Below, piece after piece: positions 7,316-16,474 of a stretch of 64,000 nt of DNA; the first letter of the stretch is position 1, and every line of letters begins with the position of its first letter. The stretch is from NCBI RefSeq assembly GCF_008271745.1, contig NZ_VKKZ01000020.1, positions 620,001 through 684,000 of the forward strand, read 5' to 3'. This stretch comes from Rufibacter glacialis (GTDB lineage Bacteria > Bacteroidota > Bacteroidia > Cytophagales > Hymenobacteraceae). Below the pieces are notes generated by a model, which worked only from the letters and a program-made list of their open reading frames with translations, searched no databases and was not told where the DNA came from. The position numbers and the translations under genes are program-made.

Positions 7316-9775
7316 CTAAAACAGGTAGACCACTTTATATTCTTCGTTCAGCTTGAGGGCCGCTTCAAATTTATTACCCGTCTTGGGCGAGGTGAATCCT
7401 TTGATCTTCCCGGTCTTCCCTTTCAACACCAAGGCCTTGATGTGGCTTTCTGACAAAGCCTTACCGTGCACTTCAAACGGCACCACAAACTGGCACCCTT
7501 CCCGGAAGCGGCTGCAGCCGTACGCGGTTTTGCCTTTGAGCAACTGGCCCTGACTGCATTTAGGGCAGATCATGACCAGCGGCTTGGTTTCCTTGGCTTC
7601 GGCTTTCTCCAGTTGCAGCTCATGCGCCGGAGACAACACCAGGGCCGCATCAAATTTCTCGCCGGTGGCCTCGTCTACAAATCCTTTGATAACCGGGCTT
7701 TTGCCTTTCTTCAGGAGCGCCTGCACCTGCTTTTCGCCTAAGGGTTTGCCCTGGAAAGACATGGGCAACCTGAAGGTGCAACCTTCCCGGAAGCGGGCAC
7801 AGCCGTAGGCCTGGCTGCCTTTCAAGATAGAACCAGTGCCGCAGGCCGGGCAGGCGCCTAGCACCCCCGCCGCCGAAGGAGCATTTTTAGCCTCTTTTTT
7901 GGGTTTCGGCTCTTTTTTGGCTGGTTCTTTTTCCTGGGGTTTGGCGGCCTCCAGGGGTTGCAAGGTCACAGTATGGGTGTCCTGCTTTACCTCCTGTACC
8001 ATCTCCCACACCAACTGCTTCAGTTCCTGCAGGAATACATCGGCCCCAAACTCGCCGCCTTCAATCTGCCGGAGCTTTTTCTCCCATTGCCCCGTCATCT
8101 CCGCCGACTTAAGCGTGGGGTTCTTGATAACCTGGATCAGGTCAATGCCCATCTGGGTGGGCAGGATCTTCTTTTTCTCCTTCCGGATGTAGTTGCGTTT
8201 GAACAGGGTCTCTATGATGGCGGCGCGGGTGGAAGGCCGGCCGATGCCGTTTTCCTTCAGGGCCTCTTTCAGTTCATCGTCTTCCACCTGCTTGCCGGCC
8301 GTTTCCATGGACCGCAGCAAGGTGGCTTCAGTATAGTCTTTGGGCGGGCTGGTGGATTTGCGCTCCAGCAGGGGCTCATGCGGACCGCGCTCGCCGGCGT
8401 CAAAATGCGGCAGCACTGCCAGGTCTTCTTCTTTCTCCTCGCCCTCGGCGGAAGGTTTGCCGGCGGGTTTAGGGGCGGCCGGGTTTTCCTCGGGCCCGTA
8501 GACCACGCGCCAGCCTGGGTCCAGGATCTGCTTTCCTTTGGCCCGGAAAGCATGCTTGGCCGCTTCGCCGTTTACCACCGTGTTGCTCACGATACAATCT
8601 GGATAGAAAGCCGCAATGAACCGTTTGGCCACTACGTCAAACACCTTGGCCTCGGTACCGAACAATCCTCTGGCCTCGGCCCCGGTGGGAATAATGGCGT
8701 GGTGGTCGGTGACCTTGTTATTGTTGAAGACCTTTGCTGATTTCCTGATCTTCTTGCCCAGCAGTTCCTGGGTGAGGTGCTGGTAGCCCGTGAGGCCGCT
8801 CAGAATGTTGGGGATCTTGGGGTAGATATCATCTGGAAGGAACGTGGTGTCTACCCGGGGGTAGCTGACCACTTTCTTCTCATACAGGCTCTGCACCGTC
8901 TTGAGAGTCTCGTCTGCTGACATGCTAAACTTGTTGTTGCACTCCACCTGCAAAGAGGTAAGGTCAAAGAGCCGCGGCGAACTCTCAGTGCCCCGTTTGG
9001 TTTCCACGTCTTTGATCTCAAACTCGGCGGGTCTGATCTGCTCCAGAATGGCCTGCCCCTGGGCTTCGTCTTTGAAACGGCCCGAGGTGCTGCTGAAGGT
9101 AACTTCGCGGTACACGGTCTTCAGCTCCCAGAAGGGTTCTGATTTGAAGTTGACGATCTCCAAATGGCGGTGCACAATCATGGCCAGGGTAGGTGTCTGC
9201 ACCCGTCCCAAAGACAGCAGTTGCCGCCCCTGGGCGTATTTCACGGTGAAAAGGCGGGTAGCATTGATGCCCAGGAGCCAGTCGCCAATGGCGCGGCTCT
9301 TGCCGGCCTGGTACAGCTGGTCAAACTCCTTGCCGTCGCGTAGCTGCGCGAAGCCCTGCCGGATGGCTTCCTCGGTGAGAGAGGAAATCCAGAGGCGCTT
9401 GAAGGGCTTTCGGTATTTGGCCTGGTGCAAGACCCAGCGCTGGATCACCTCCCCTTCCTGGCCGGCATCCCCGCAGTTGATCACTTCCTCGGCATTGTCC
9501 AGCAGGGTCTGGATGATCTTGAATTGCTGCTCTACCCCTTTGTTGCTGATGAGCTTGATGTCAAACCGCTCTGGCACCAGGGGAAGGTCTGGCAGGTACC
9601 AGCGTTTCCAGTTGGGGTTGTAGTCGTCGGGTTCGCAGAGCTGGCAGAAGTGCCCGAAGGTCCACGTGACCTGGTACCCGTTGCCTTCAAAATAGCCGTT
9701 CATCTTGGTGCGGGCACCAAGCACTTGGGCAATCTCACGGGCGACACTGGGTTTTTCGGCGATGCAGAGTTTCAA
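7316..9775 (-). CDS. topB: DNA topoisomerase III (type IA)
   Basis: A type IA topoisomerase of 819 residues that relaxes or decatenates DNA through a 5'-phosphotyrosine intermediate. The TOPRIM domain at the N-terminus shows IAEKPS (Glu7) and GDAGQEGE (Asp103, Glu107). The active-site Tyr305 lies in SYPRVDTTFL. ENGIGRPSTRA is also typical. An acidic, proline-rich insert lies near residues 430-470. The C-terminus carries two zinc-ribbon-like repeats, CPACG-x-GSILKG and CPKCSQGQLLKG, each followed by YGC-RFREGC. The length and the duplicated C-terminal module fit Bacteroidota TopB proteins, which often occur both in chromosomes and in conjugative elements; nothing here suggests a mobile element. 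Confidence 0.95.
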   Translation of the reverse strand: MKLCIAEKPSVAREIAQVLGARTKMNGYFEGNGYQVTWTFGHFCQLCEPDDYNPNWKRWYLPDLPLVPERFDIKLISNKGVEQQFKIIQTLLDNAEEVINCGDAGQEGEVIQRWVLHQAKYRKPFKRLWISSLTEEAIRQGFAQLRDGKEFDQLYQAGKSRAIGDWLLGINATRLFTVKYAQGRQLLSLGRVQTPTLAMIVHRHLEIVNFKSEPFWELKTVYREVTFSSTSGRFKDEAQGQAILEQIRPAEFEIKDVETKRGTESSPRLFDLTSLQVECNNKFSMSADETLKTVQSLYEKKVVSYPRVDTTFLPDDIYPKIPNILSGLTGYQHLTQELLGKKIRKSAKVFNNNKVTDHHAIIPTGAEARGLFGTEAKVFDVVAKRFIAAFYPDCIVSNTVVNGEAAKHAFRAKGKQILDPGWRVVYGPEENPAAPKPAGKPSAEGEEKEEDLAVLPHFDAGERGPHEPLLERKSTSPPKDYTEATLLRSMETAGKQVEDDELKEALKENGIGRPSTRAAIIETLFKRNYIRKEKKKILPTQMGIDLIQVIKNPTLKSAEMTGQWEKKLRQIEGGEFGADVFLQELKQLVWEMVQEVKQDTHTVTLQPLEAAKPQEKEPAKKEPKPKKEAKNAPSAAGVLGACPACGTGSILKGSQAYGCARFREGCTFRLPMSFQGKPLGEKQVQALLKKGKSPVIKGFVDEATGEKFDAALVLSPAHELQLEKAEAKETKPLVMICPKCSQGQLLKGKTAYGCSRFREGCQFVVPFEVHGKALSESHIKALVLKGKTGKIKGFTSPKTGNKFEAALKLNEEYKVVYLF

Positions 9776-9810
9776 GGCAGTTTCTTACTATTTACGTCAA
9801 AATCGACAGG

Positions 9811-9842
9811 CAAAGGTACGCAAAATAGAAGGTTTCCACCAA
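9811..9842 (-). promoter_or_regulatory. Promoter of topB
   Basis: On the minus strand TTG (9842-9840), a 21-base spacer, and TACCTTTG (9818-9811) match the Bacteroidota -33/-7 pattern. Transcription would begin near 9804, 29 bases before the ATG at 9775. The remaining 245 bases to the next gene (9843-10087) hold nothing clear. Confidence 0.6.
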
Positions 9843-10087
9843 CCTTGGACCGACTCCTAACATATAGCACTTTACCTATGTTGTAAAATTTTATCAACCA
9901 AAAACCGATTTCCTTTACCATTTCTCCATCAATCAGTTACCTCCCTTATACAACCTTCTATGCATAAAGAAGACCTATCCATTTTTGGGATTTACACTTA
10001 ACCAAGCCCAAACAGCCTCGTATAAACTAACCGGTGCCTTTGGTGGCATCTGCAGAATCCATCATTCACCTTAAACTATAAACAACT

Positions 10088-11479
10088 ATGAGAAATCACG
10101 GAAATTCAGGGTACGATGCCTTTAACACGTATCGTTCTGGACACGAGAACACCAATCGTAGTGAATGGGGCAGCTTGGGCAACCGTACGGAAGGCCAAGG
10201 CAATAAGGATTACCAGTCTTACGGGGGCAGCGGCAACCGCGGCAACACCGGAGACCGTGGTGAAAGCAATTTCACCAGCCAAGGCGGATCAGTTTACAGT
10301 GGCCGCTTGGGTGACAGACAAGAAAACCATTACAGCAGCCAAGGCTCCAACTACGGAGGAAACCAATACCGCTCTGGCAACCAAAGCGGAAACCAAGACC
10401 ATAACAGAGGCAATATGAGCGGCGGCCAGTACGGCAACTCCAGCGGCTGGAGCGGCCACTCTATGCAGGGCGGCAACTCCATGCAGAACCGGGGCGGATC
10501 ATCCCATATGGGGGGCTACGGTTCCTCTAACATGGGTAGCTCAGGGTATGGCTCTTCTAACATGGGCGGCTCAGGAATGGGCAGCCAGAACAGCATGAAC
10601 ACCGGTGGCTATGGTGCCTATGGTTCAGGTTCAGGCAGCCACGGCTCGCACAGTGGTTCCAACTACGGCCAAAGCGGTTCTTCCAACACCGGCGGCTCTT
10701 CTTCTAACATAGGAACCTATGGGGGCGCCCGTTCCGGCTACGCCGGGTCTTCATCCGGGCACACCTCTGGTGGGGCCATGGACAGAGGCAACGCCTACAG
10801 CAACTACGGAAGCTCCAATGACTTCAGAGGCTCCGGGTCTGGCTACGGCTCATCTGGCAGCTATGGGAGCCAACGCGGAGGCCAATCCTCTGGCTCCGGC
10901 AATTACGGAGGATCTTTTGGACACAGCGGGTCTTCGTATGGGAACAATTCTGAATCTAATTACGGGCAGTCATCCAGAGGCGGTTCTGGATATGGAATGA
11001 GCGGCTCAGGAATGGGCATGGGCTCCGGTATGGGGTCTTCCTCTGGCATGAACCGCGGCTCCAACTCTTGGGACAGTGACCGCCACTCCAGCGGAAACTC
11101 CAACATGTACGGTACCAACAACCAAAGCAGCCATCGCGGCGGCAGCAGCTGGATGAACCAGGATGATGACAATGACCATGCCCGCTTCAGCCACGGAAAC
11201 GCCAACGAGAACCGTTATTCAGATGACTACAGCCATCCGTCTAACATGAACCGCGGCAGCAGCTATGACCAAGATAGGTACAGCCAGAACCGCAGTAATG
11301 ATGATGACAACCGGGAAGACGAAGGTTTCTTCGGAAAAATCACGCACGGCATCAAAGACGCCTGGAACAGCATAGCCGGCGATGATGACAACAATGACTA
11401 TGACAGCAACCGGAGAAACTCTTCTTCCGGCACCCCACCCTATAACTATGGGTCCGGCTCAAACAATGCCGGCTGGTAA
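10088..11479 (+). CDS. Gly/Ser/Asn-rich low-complexity protein
   Basis: A 463-residue protein of unknown function, built almost entirely of Gly, Ser, Asn, Tyr and Gln in short degenerate repeats such as GSSNMGGSGYG and SGSGYGSSG. It has no signal peptide and no membrane segment. The first 45 residues (GYDAFNTYRSGHENTNRSEW) and the last 90 are more ordered. The tail is acidic (QDDDNDHARF, NRSNDDDNREDEGFFGK) and includes a possible amphipathic helix, KITHGIKDAWNSIAGDD. The composition is that of a disordered, possibly phase-separating protein or of a stress- or desiccation-related protein; neither can be shown here. Codon choice matches the neighbours, so it looks native. It is followed at once by a terminator. 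Confidence 0.8.
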   Translation: MRNHGNSGYDAFNTYRSGHENTNRSEWGSLGNRTEGQGNKDYQSYGGSGNRGNTGDRGESNFTSQGGSVYSGRLGDRQENHYSSQGSNYGGNQYRSGNQSGNQDHNRGNMSGGQYGNSSGWSGHSMQGGNSMQNRGGSSHMGGYGSSNMGSSGYGSSNMGGSGMGSQNSMNTGGYGAYGSGSGSHGSHSGSNYGQSGSSNTGGSSSNIGTYGGARSGYAGSSSGHTSGGAMDRGNAYSNYGSSNDFRGSGSGYGSSGSYGSQRGGQSSGSGNYGGSFGHSGSSYGNNSESNYGQSSRGGSGYGMSGSGMGMGSGMGSSSGMNRGSNSWDSDRHSSGNSNMYGTNNQSSHRGGSSWMNQDDDNDHARFSHGNANENRYSDDYSHPSNMNRGSSYDQDRYSQNRSNDDDNREDEGFFGKITHGIKDAWNSIAGDDDNNDYDSNRRNSSSGTPPYNYGSGSNNAGW

Positions 11480-11493
11480 TTACCTCCTATAGA

Positions 11494-11532
11494 AATAAGA
11501 AAGCCCCACCAATTTGGTGGGGCTTTCTTATT
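11494..11532. terminator. Bidirectional terminator
   Basis: A perfect 17-bp stem (11494-11510 with 11516-11532) and a 5-base loop, with A/T-rich outer arms. It lies between the convergent low-complexity gene and the carbonic anhydrase gene. Confidence 0.88.
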
Positions 11533-11557
11533 ATAAAACGAATGTAAACAAAGGTTT

Positions 11558-12229
11558 CTACCGCCCTGCCTCTTGCATGCCGTAAATATGCTCAAACCGC
11601 TTGATCATGCCGGTTTTGATATTCAGGTTATGCAGGATGCCGTCATTGATGTCATACACCAACCCGTGTAGTTGCGGGGGCTCCTCGTTTTTGAGGGCAT
11701 TCTGGATGATAGACGTTTTGGAGAGGTTGATCACCTGCTCTGTCACGTTCAACTCCACCAACCGGCGCAAACGCTGATTTTCATCAGTGATGGCATCCAG
11801 CTCCTCTTCGTGCAGCCTGATCACGTCTTTGATGTTGGTGAGCCAGTTGTCAATGAGGCCAAATTGCTTGTCGCTCATGGCCGCGGCTACCCCGCCGCAA
11901 CCGTAGTGCCCTACTACCATCACGTGTTTCACCTTAAGCACCTCCACGGCATATTGCAGCACAGACAAAAGGTTCATGTCTGTGTGCACCACCATGTTGG
12001 CGATGTTCCGGTGCACGAACATTTCTCCCGGACCGGTTCCGGCTATCTGACTGGAGGGAACCCGGCTGTCTGAGCAGCCAATGAAGAGGTACTTAGGGGC
12101 TTGGCCTTTGGCAGAGCGCTCAAAGAACCCAGGGTCTTCCTGTTGCTTGAACTCTACCCATTCACGGTTTCCTTTGAAGATTTTCTCCATGTCTGGGTGC
12201 AGGGGCTGGCTATCAATAATTCTTTCCAT
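11558..12229 (-). CDS. can: Beta-class carbonic anhydrase
   Basis: A cytoplasmic zinc enzyme of 223 residues that interconverts CO2 and bicarbonate. The zinc ligands are visible: Cys52 and Asp54 in GCSDSR (with Arg56 of the catalytic dyad), and His108 and Cys111 in GHYGCGG. FVHRNIAN is the other family signature. It lies 14 bases downstream of a SulP transporter gene on the same strand, so the two form an operon. The pairing argues for bicarbonate uptake linked to its conversion. The terminator at 11494-11532 ends the operon. Confidence 0.95.
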   Translation of the reverse strand: MERIIDSQPLHPDMEKIFKGNREWVEFKQQEDPGFFERSAKGQAPKYLFIGCSDSRVPSSQIAGTGPGEMFVHRNIANMVVHTDMNLLSVLQYAVEVLKVKHVMVVGHYGCGGVAAAMSDKQFGLIDNWLTNIKDVIRLHEEELDAITDENQRLRRLVELNVTEQVINLSKTSIIQNALKNEEPPQLHGLVYDINDGILHNLNIKTGMIKRFEHIYGMQEAGR

Positions 12230-12243
12230 ATTGTTTTATCTGA

Positions 12244-13806
12244 TTAGTGCATGTTCATGGTGGCTACCGAGGGAATATCGCGGAGCGTTAACCGGATATC
12301 TTTCTCATGTGCAACCGTTTTAAAGTTTTCAATGGCCTCCAGCACATCATAGTCAATGTAGGTGGAGTGTGAGCCGTCAATGAGGACTTCGCTTTTCTCA
12401 GGCAGATGGTCTAGGGTGAGCGCCACGCTGGCCTTGTTCAGGAAAGAGACGTTCTCGCTGAGCTTGATATGTATTTTCTCCTCGCCGTTATGGTTCTCGC
12501 GCTTGAAGAAGTACGGCGACTTGTAGTTGGCTTTCAGGATGTAGAAAACGCCTACCACCAAACCGATGGAAATACCCTTTAGCAAATCTGTGAACACAAT
12601 GGCCACAATGGTGATGATGAACGGCAGGAACTGGTCTAAGCCTAATTTCCACTGGGTTTTATAAAGGGCCGGCTTGGTCAGTTTGAAACCTACCTGCAAG
12701 AGTACCGCCGCCAAAGCCGCTAAAGGCACGTTTCTGAGAAAACTGGTCAAAAACAGGATGCTTAACAAAAGGAAGATACCGTGGAAGAAAGAGGCAAATC
12801 TGGTCTGCCCACCGGCATTCACGTTGGCTGAACTGCGGACGATCACCGAGGTAACCGGAAGACCGCCAATCAGACCGCTGAGCAAATTACCTACCCCCTG
12901 GGCTTTCAACTCCCGGTTGGTGGGGGTGCGGCGCTTATGGGGGTCTAATTTATCTACGGCTTCTACACTCAAAAGACTTTCCAGGCTGGCTACAATGGCC
13001 AGGGTAACCCCTACCACATATACCGCCGGGTTGGCGAAAGCAGACCAATCTGGGAACCGCAGTTCCGCCAGCAGAGAAGCAGGACCAGAGATCTCAGGCA
13101 GTTGCACCAAATGGGAATCTGCAATGGCCAGGGCCGGTATAGAACTGGAGAATAAGAGATTAAGCAAAATGGAGACCAGCACCGCCACCAGAGCGCCCGG
13201 CACCAGTTGGAATGCCCTGATTTTCTTCATGAAGGGTTGCTCCCACAAGAGCAGGATAGCCAAAGAAACCACCCCCACTATCAGCGAACCTACCTGTAGT
13301 TTATTACTAAACGCGTAAGAAATCTCAGAGAACGTGTTCCGGCCATCTGCCTGGGAAAAACTAAGGTCCCCTAGGAAATCCTCATCAGCACCCAGGAAGT
13401 GGGGGATCTGCTTTAACACCAGGATCAAGCCAATGGCGGCCAGCATACCCTTGATCACCGAAGATGGGAAATATAGCCCAATGATGCCCGCCTTCAGGAA
13501 GCCTAAGACAATCTGCAGCACCCCACAGATCACTACGGCCAGCAAAAAGGCCTCAAAGGTGCCTAGTTCCGTGATTCCGTTCAAGACGATCACGGTGAGG
13601 CCCGCAGCCGGCCCACTCACACTCAGTTGGGAACCACTCAGCATGGAAACCACCACTCCGCCTACCACCCCGGCTATCAACCCAGCAAAAAGGGGAGCCC
13701 CAGAGGCCAGCGAAATCCCCAAACAGAGAGGAACCGCCACCAGAAATACCACTAATCCGGATGATAGGTCTTTGCCTATCGCATCAAACATCCCTCTTTC
13801 TTTCAT
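12244..13806 (-). CDS. SulP family anion (probably bicarbonate) transporter
   Basis: An inner-membrane transporter of about 520 residues. The transmembrane core of 10-14 segments begins GLVVFLVAVPLCLGISLASGAP, the typical SulP first helix. A C-terminal cytoplasmic STAS domain covers about the last 110 residues (VALTLDHLPEKSEVLIDGSH). The carbonic anhydrase gene directly downstream points to bicarbonate as substrate, although sulfate cannot be excluded. The frame is open to 13884, but MKERGMFDAIGKDL at 13806 or MFDAIGKDL at 13791 is the likely start; the longer tail would run into the predicted promoter. The upstream region carries four phased repeats that may bind a regulator. Confidence 0.9.
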   Translation of the reverse strand: MKERGMFDAIGKDLSSGLVVFLVAVPLCLGISLASGAPLFAGLIAGVVGGVVVSMLSGSQLSVSGPAAGLTVIVLNGITELGTFEAFLLAVVICGVLQIVLGFLKAGIIGLYFPSSVIKGMLAAIGLILVLKQIPHFLGADEDFLGDLSFSQADGRNTFSEISYAFSNKLQVGSLIVGVVSLAILLLWEQPFMKKIRAFQLVPGALVAVLVSILLNLLFSSSIPALAIADSHLVQLPEISGPASLLAELRFPDWSAFANPAVYVVGVTLAIVASLESLLSVEAVDKLDPHKRRTPTNRELKAQGVGNLLSGLIGGLPVTSVIVRSSANVNAGGQTRFASFFHGIFLLLSILFLTSFLRNVPLAALAAVLLQVGFKLTKPALYKTQWKLGLDQFLPFIITIVAIVFTDLLKGISIGLVVGVFYILKANYKSPYFFKRENHNGEEKIHIKLSENVSFLNKASVALTLDHLPEKSEVLIDGSHSTYIDYDVLEAIENFKTVAHEKDIRLTLRDIPSVATMNMH

Positions 13807-13874
13807 ATGCGCTTCTTTTGGCGTCAAGTTGCCAAACTTGCAACTGTGCTTTACCTTTTTTATAGATTCTCGCA

Positions 13875-13932
13875 CAAAAGTCACGCAATGGAATTAAGAT
13901 CGAATTAAAACCAGATTAAAATTTGATTAAAA
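13875..13932 (-). promoter_or_regulatory. Phased TTTTAAT direct repeats upstream of the SulP-carbonic anhydrase operon
   Basis: On the minus strand four copies of an 11-base unit follow one another exactly: TTTTAATCAAA, TTTTAATCTGG, TTTTAATTCGA, TCTTAATTCCA (13932-13889). They end just upstream of GACTTTTG (13882-13875), a near match to the -7 box. Direct repeats one helical turn apart, ending at the core promoter, are the usual arrangement for OmpR/PhoP-type activators. One such regulator is encoded 1.6 kb away. That link is an inference. Confidence 0.5.
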
Positions 13933-14150
13933 TCAACAATACTTTTTAACGCAGAGGCCTTTTGAAAGCTGAACCAGAGCAGGTTTAAGGGCTGGTTTTC
14001 ACAAACTATAGGTGAAACGCTTTCCTTATCCAACAACCACCCGCCAAAGAACTTTGGGTTTGATTACCGGCTGTTTTGCGGGCTTTTCCTTTAAAACAGG
14101 AGGAAAACACCTCCCCTTCCTGAGTGCCTTCTTCCTCTATGGGAAGCCTG

Positions 14151-15536
14151 CTAGATCCTGTACATCCCAAATAGTTTGGGAAGCGTAATGGTCACCTCGG
14201 TGCCCTGGTTCAGTTGCGACCGCACAGAAATGGAGCCCCGGTGCAGCTTGATGATTTTCTCCGCCAGCGGAAGGCCAATGCCATGGCCGGAGATATCGCG
14301 CACGCTTTCTGCCCGGAAAAACGGCACGAAGACTTTCCTGACGTCTTCCGGCGCCATACCAATGCCCCGGTCCTGCACTTTGAGCAGCAACGTATGCTCC
14401 TGCACCTCAATGGAAGCGAAAATGGCCTGGTTCTCCCCAGAGAATTTGGCGGCATTCTCCAGCACGTTCACTGTGGCAATGAGCAGGAGAGCTTCGTTGC
14501 CTTTGACCATCAGTTCATTCTCATCTTCCGGCAGGTTGGCGTATTCTACCTCTACCCGAATGTTGGGCTGCCTTTTCTGGGCTTCGCCGCAGGCTTGCCA
14601 CACCAGCTCATCCAGACGCAGCTCAATCATCTGCACCTTAGAGGAATCTGAGCTGGCTTGCACCATTTGCAGAAGACCGTTGGAGAGTTGGGCCAGGAGC
14701 TGGGCATCTTCCAGGTTAGATTTGAGCACTCGTTCGTATTCTTCCGGTTCGCGGCGGTTCATGAGCGCCACCTGCAACTCCCCAATCATGGTGGTGAGTG
14801 GAGTGCGCAGTTCATGGGAGGCGTTGGAGACAAAGGTCTTCTGTACTTCGAAGGCCGTCTCTAACCGGTCTAGCAGGTTGTTGAAGGTTTTGGCCAGATG
14901 GGCCACCTCATCCTGACCGTCGGCCTGGCTGAGCCTGCGGTGCAGGTCTGAGGCCTTTATTTTCTCCACTTCAGAGACCACCTTCAAAAACGGTTTCAAA
15001 GCAGCCCTGGAGAAGATGACCCCACTGATGACCACAATGACCAGGGCCATCACAAAGCCTATGAGCAACAGGGTGCGTAAATGGTGCAGCTTGTTCTGGT
15101 TGTACAAGTCAATGGAGGAAGCCAGCACGAAATAGGTTTTTCCGCGGTGCAGGTACCGGATGCCCACAATCTGGCGGTCTCCCTGCGCCAGACGTACCTC
15201 GCCTTCTGTGGTCAACTGCTGCAGCAATTGGGTGGGTACGTGCACGGCATCTTCGCCGTCGGTGAAAACAAGTTTCCGGTCCTGGTCATACACCTTTACC
15301 ACCTCGCGGGGCAGCATCTGGAAATACAGGCGCTGGTCCAGAGCGTGCTGCTGGGCGCTCACGGTATCAGCATCCAGCACGTAATGCGCGGTGGCGTAGG
15401 CCCGGTTCAGGATGCGACCGTAAAAGTCGTTCTCTCGGAAGATCTCACTGAAATAGTAGACAGACACACAGAAAGCCAGCAAGATGCCCGTGAAAATGCC
15501 GGAGAACTGAAGGGTAAGCTTGGTTTTTATTTTCAT
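14151..15536 (-). CDS. Sensor histidine kinase with HAMP domain
   Basis: A 461-residue membrane histidine kinase. One membrane helix lies at about residues 8-30, a periplasmic sensor of about 130 residues follows, then a second helix at about 158-180 (LLLIGFVMALVIVVISGVIF). A HAMP linker comes next, then the HisKA dimerisation domain with the phospho-accepting His in NASHELRTPL, and a HATPase domain with ENAAKF, DRGIGM and GHGIGLPLAE. It overlaps the response regulator gene by 4 bases (ATGA), so the pair is co-translated. The arrangement resembles CusS/ArlS-type kinases. No signal can be named from the sensor domain. Confidence 0.92.
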   Translation of the reverse strand: MKIKTKLTLQFSGIFTGILLAFCVSVYYFSEIFRENDFYGRILNRAYATAHYVLDADTVSAQQHALDQRLYFQMLPREVVKVYDQDRKLVFTDGEDAVHVPTQLLQQLTTEGEVRLAQGDRQIVGIRYLHRGKTYFVLASSIDLYNQNKLHHLRTLLLIGFVMALVIVVISGVIFSRAALKPFLKVVSEVEKIKASDLHRRLSQADGQDEVAHLAKTFNNLLDRLETAFEVQKTFVSNASHELRTPLTTMIGELQVALMNRREPEEYERVLKSNLEDAQLLAQLSNGLLQMVQASSDSSKVQMIELRLDELVWQACGEAQKRQPNIRVEVEYANLPEDENELMVKGNEALLLIATVNVLENAAKFSGENQAIFASIEVQEHTLLLKVQDRGIGMAPEDVRKVFVPFFRAESVRDISGHGIGLPLAEKIIKLHRGSISVRSQLNQGTEVTITLPKLFGMYRI

Positions 15537-16216
15537 TTCTCGTCCATTTCCTTCAACACATACCCCATGCCCACCAACGTATGGATGAGCTTAGGCGAGA
15601 AATCCTTGTCTATTTTCTTGCGCAGGAAGTTGATGTACACGTCTATGACGTTGCTGCCGGTATCAAAAGACGTTTCCCAGACTTGTTCAATGATGTCAAC
15701 CCGGGAAACCACCCTTTCTTTGTTGCGCAACAGGTAGTGAAGGAGGGCAAACTCACGGGCGGTCAGGGAAATGGGCATGCCTTTGCGGTAGACGGTTTTC
15801 TTCTGCACATCCAGTTCCAAGTCGGCGACCTTGAGCACTTCGGTGCCCACGCTTTCCTGCGCCCGGCGCGTCAATGCTCTGATGCGGGCCAGCAGTTCCT
15901 GAAACTCAAAAGGCTTGACCAGGTAATCGTCGGCCCCGGAATCCAGCCCCAGGATTTTATCGTCGGTGCTGCCCAGGGCGGTCAGCATGAGAATGGGAAC
16001 CGCAATGTTCTGCTGCCGGATCAGTTTACAGACCTCTACCCCATTCATGCGGGGCAAGATTACATCCAGAATGACCAGGGCATACTCATTCTCGGTGGCC
16101 AGTTTGGCTCCGTAAAACCCGTCGTACGCCTGCTCTACCTCATAAATCTGCTCTTCCAGCCCTTTCTTGATGAAGGCACTTACCTTGGGCTCATCTTCAA
16201 TCAGCAGTATTTTCAT
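15533..16216 (-). CDS. OmpR-family response regulator
   Basis: A 227-residue response regulator. The receiver domain has the acidic pocket (EDE near residue 8), the phosphorylation site Asp51 in VILDVILP, and the conserved Lys in LVKPFEFQELLARIRAL. The C-terminal winged helix covers about residues 130-222 (LTAREFALLHYLLRNKERVVSR, ending THTLVGMGYVL). It is the first gene of the pair with the histidine kinase. The phased repeats upstream of the nearby SulP operon have the spacing expected for this family of regulators, so they are a candidate target. Confidence 0.94.
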   Translation of the reverse strand: MKILLIEDEPKVSAFIKKGLEEQIYEVEQAYDGFYGAKLATENEYALVILDVILPRMNGVEVCKLIRQQNIAVPILMLTALGSTDDKILGLDSGADDYLVKPFEFQELLARIRALTRRAQESVGTEVLKVADLELDVQKKTVYRKGMPISLTAREFALLHYLLRNKERVVSRVDIIEQVWETSFDTGSNVIDVYINFLRKKIDKDFSPKLIHTLVGMGYVLKEMDEK

Positions 16217-16413
16217 GGGGCTAAGTTAGAAAGTTGTATAGGATTATCAGATAAGCAGGCTAAATCTGTCCCGGCTAACACGGCTCCTTCCGCCGGCAAA
16301 AAAGACCCTTAGTTCATCTATCTGGCCTTTTCCAGGGTTATTTTCTAAAATCACACCTGAAAGCCATGAATTCTCGCTCTGCGGCATTTACCAGGCTATT
16401 CCTGGGAAATAGG

Positions 16414-16453
16414 AAGGCCGTTCAAGGAGTGGCATTTCCCCCTGAACGGCCTT
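16414..16453. terminator. Hairpin after the Bcr/CflA gene
   Basis: An 11-bp stem (16414-16424 with 16443-16453) around an 18-base loop, 21 bases after the stop of the exporter gene. The T-tract is weak. Confidence 0.55.
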
Positions 16454-16474
16454 TAGATGGCTAAATTGTCTCTT

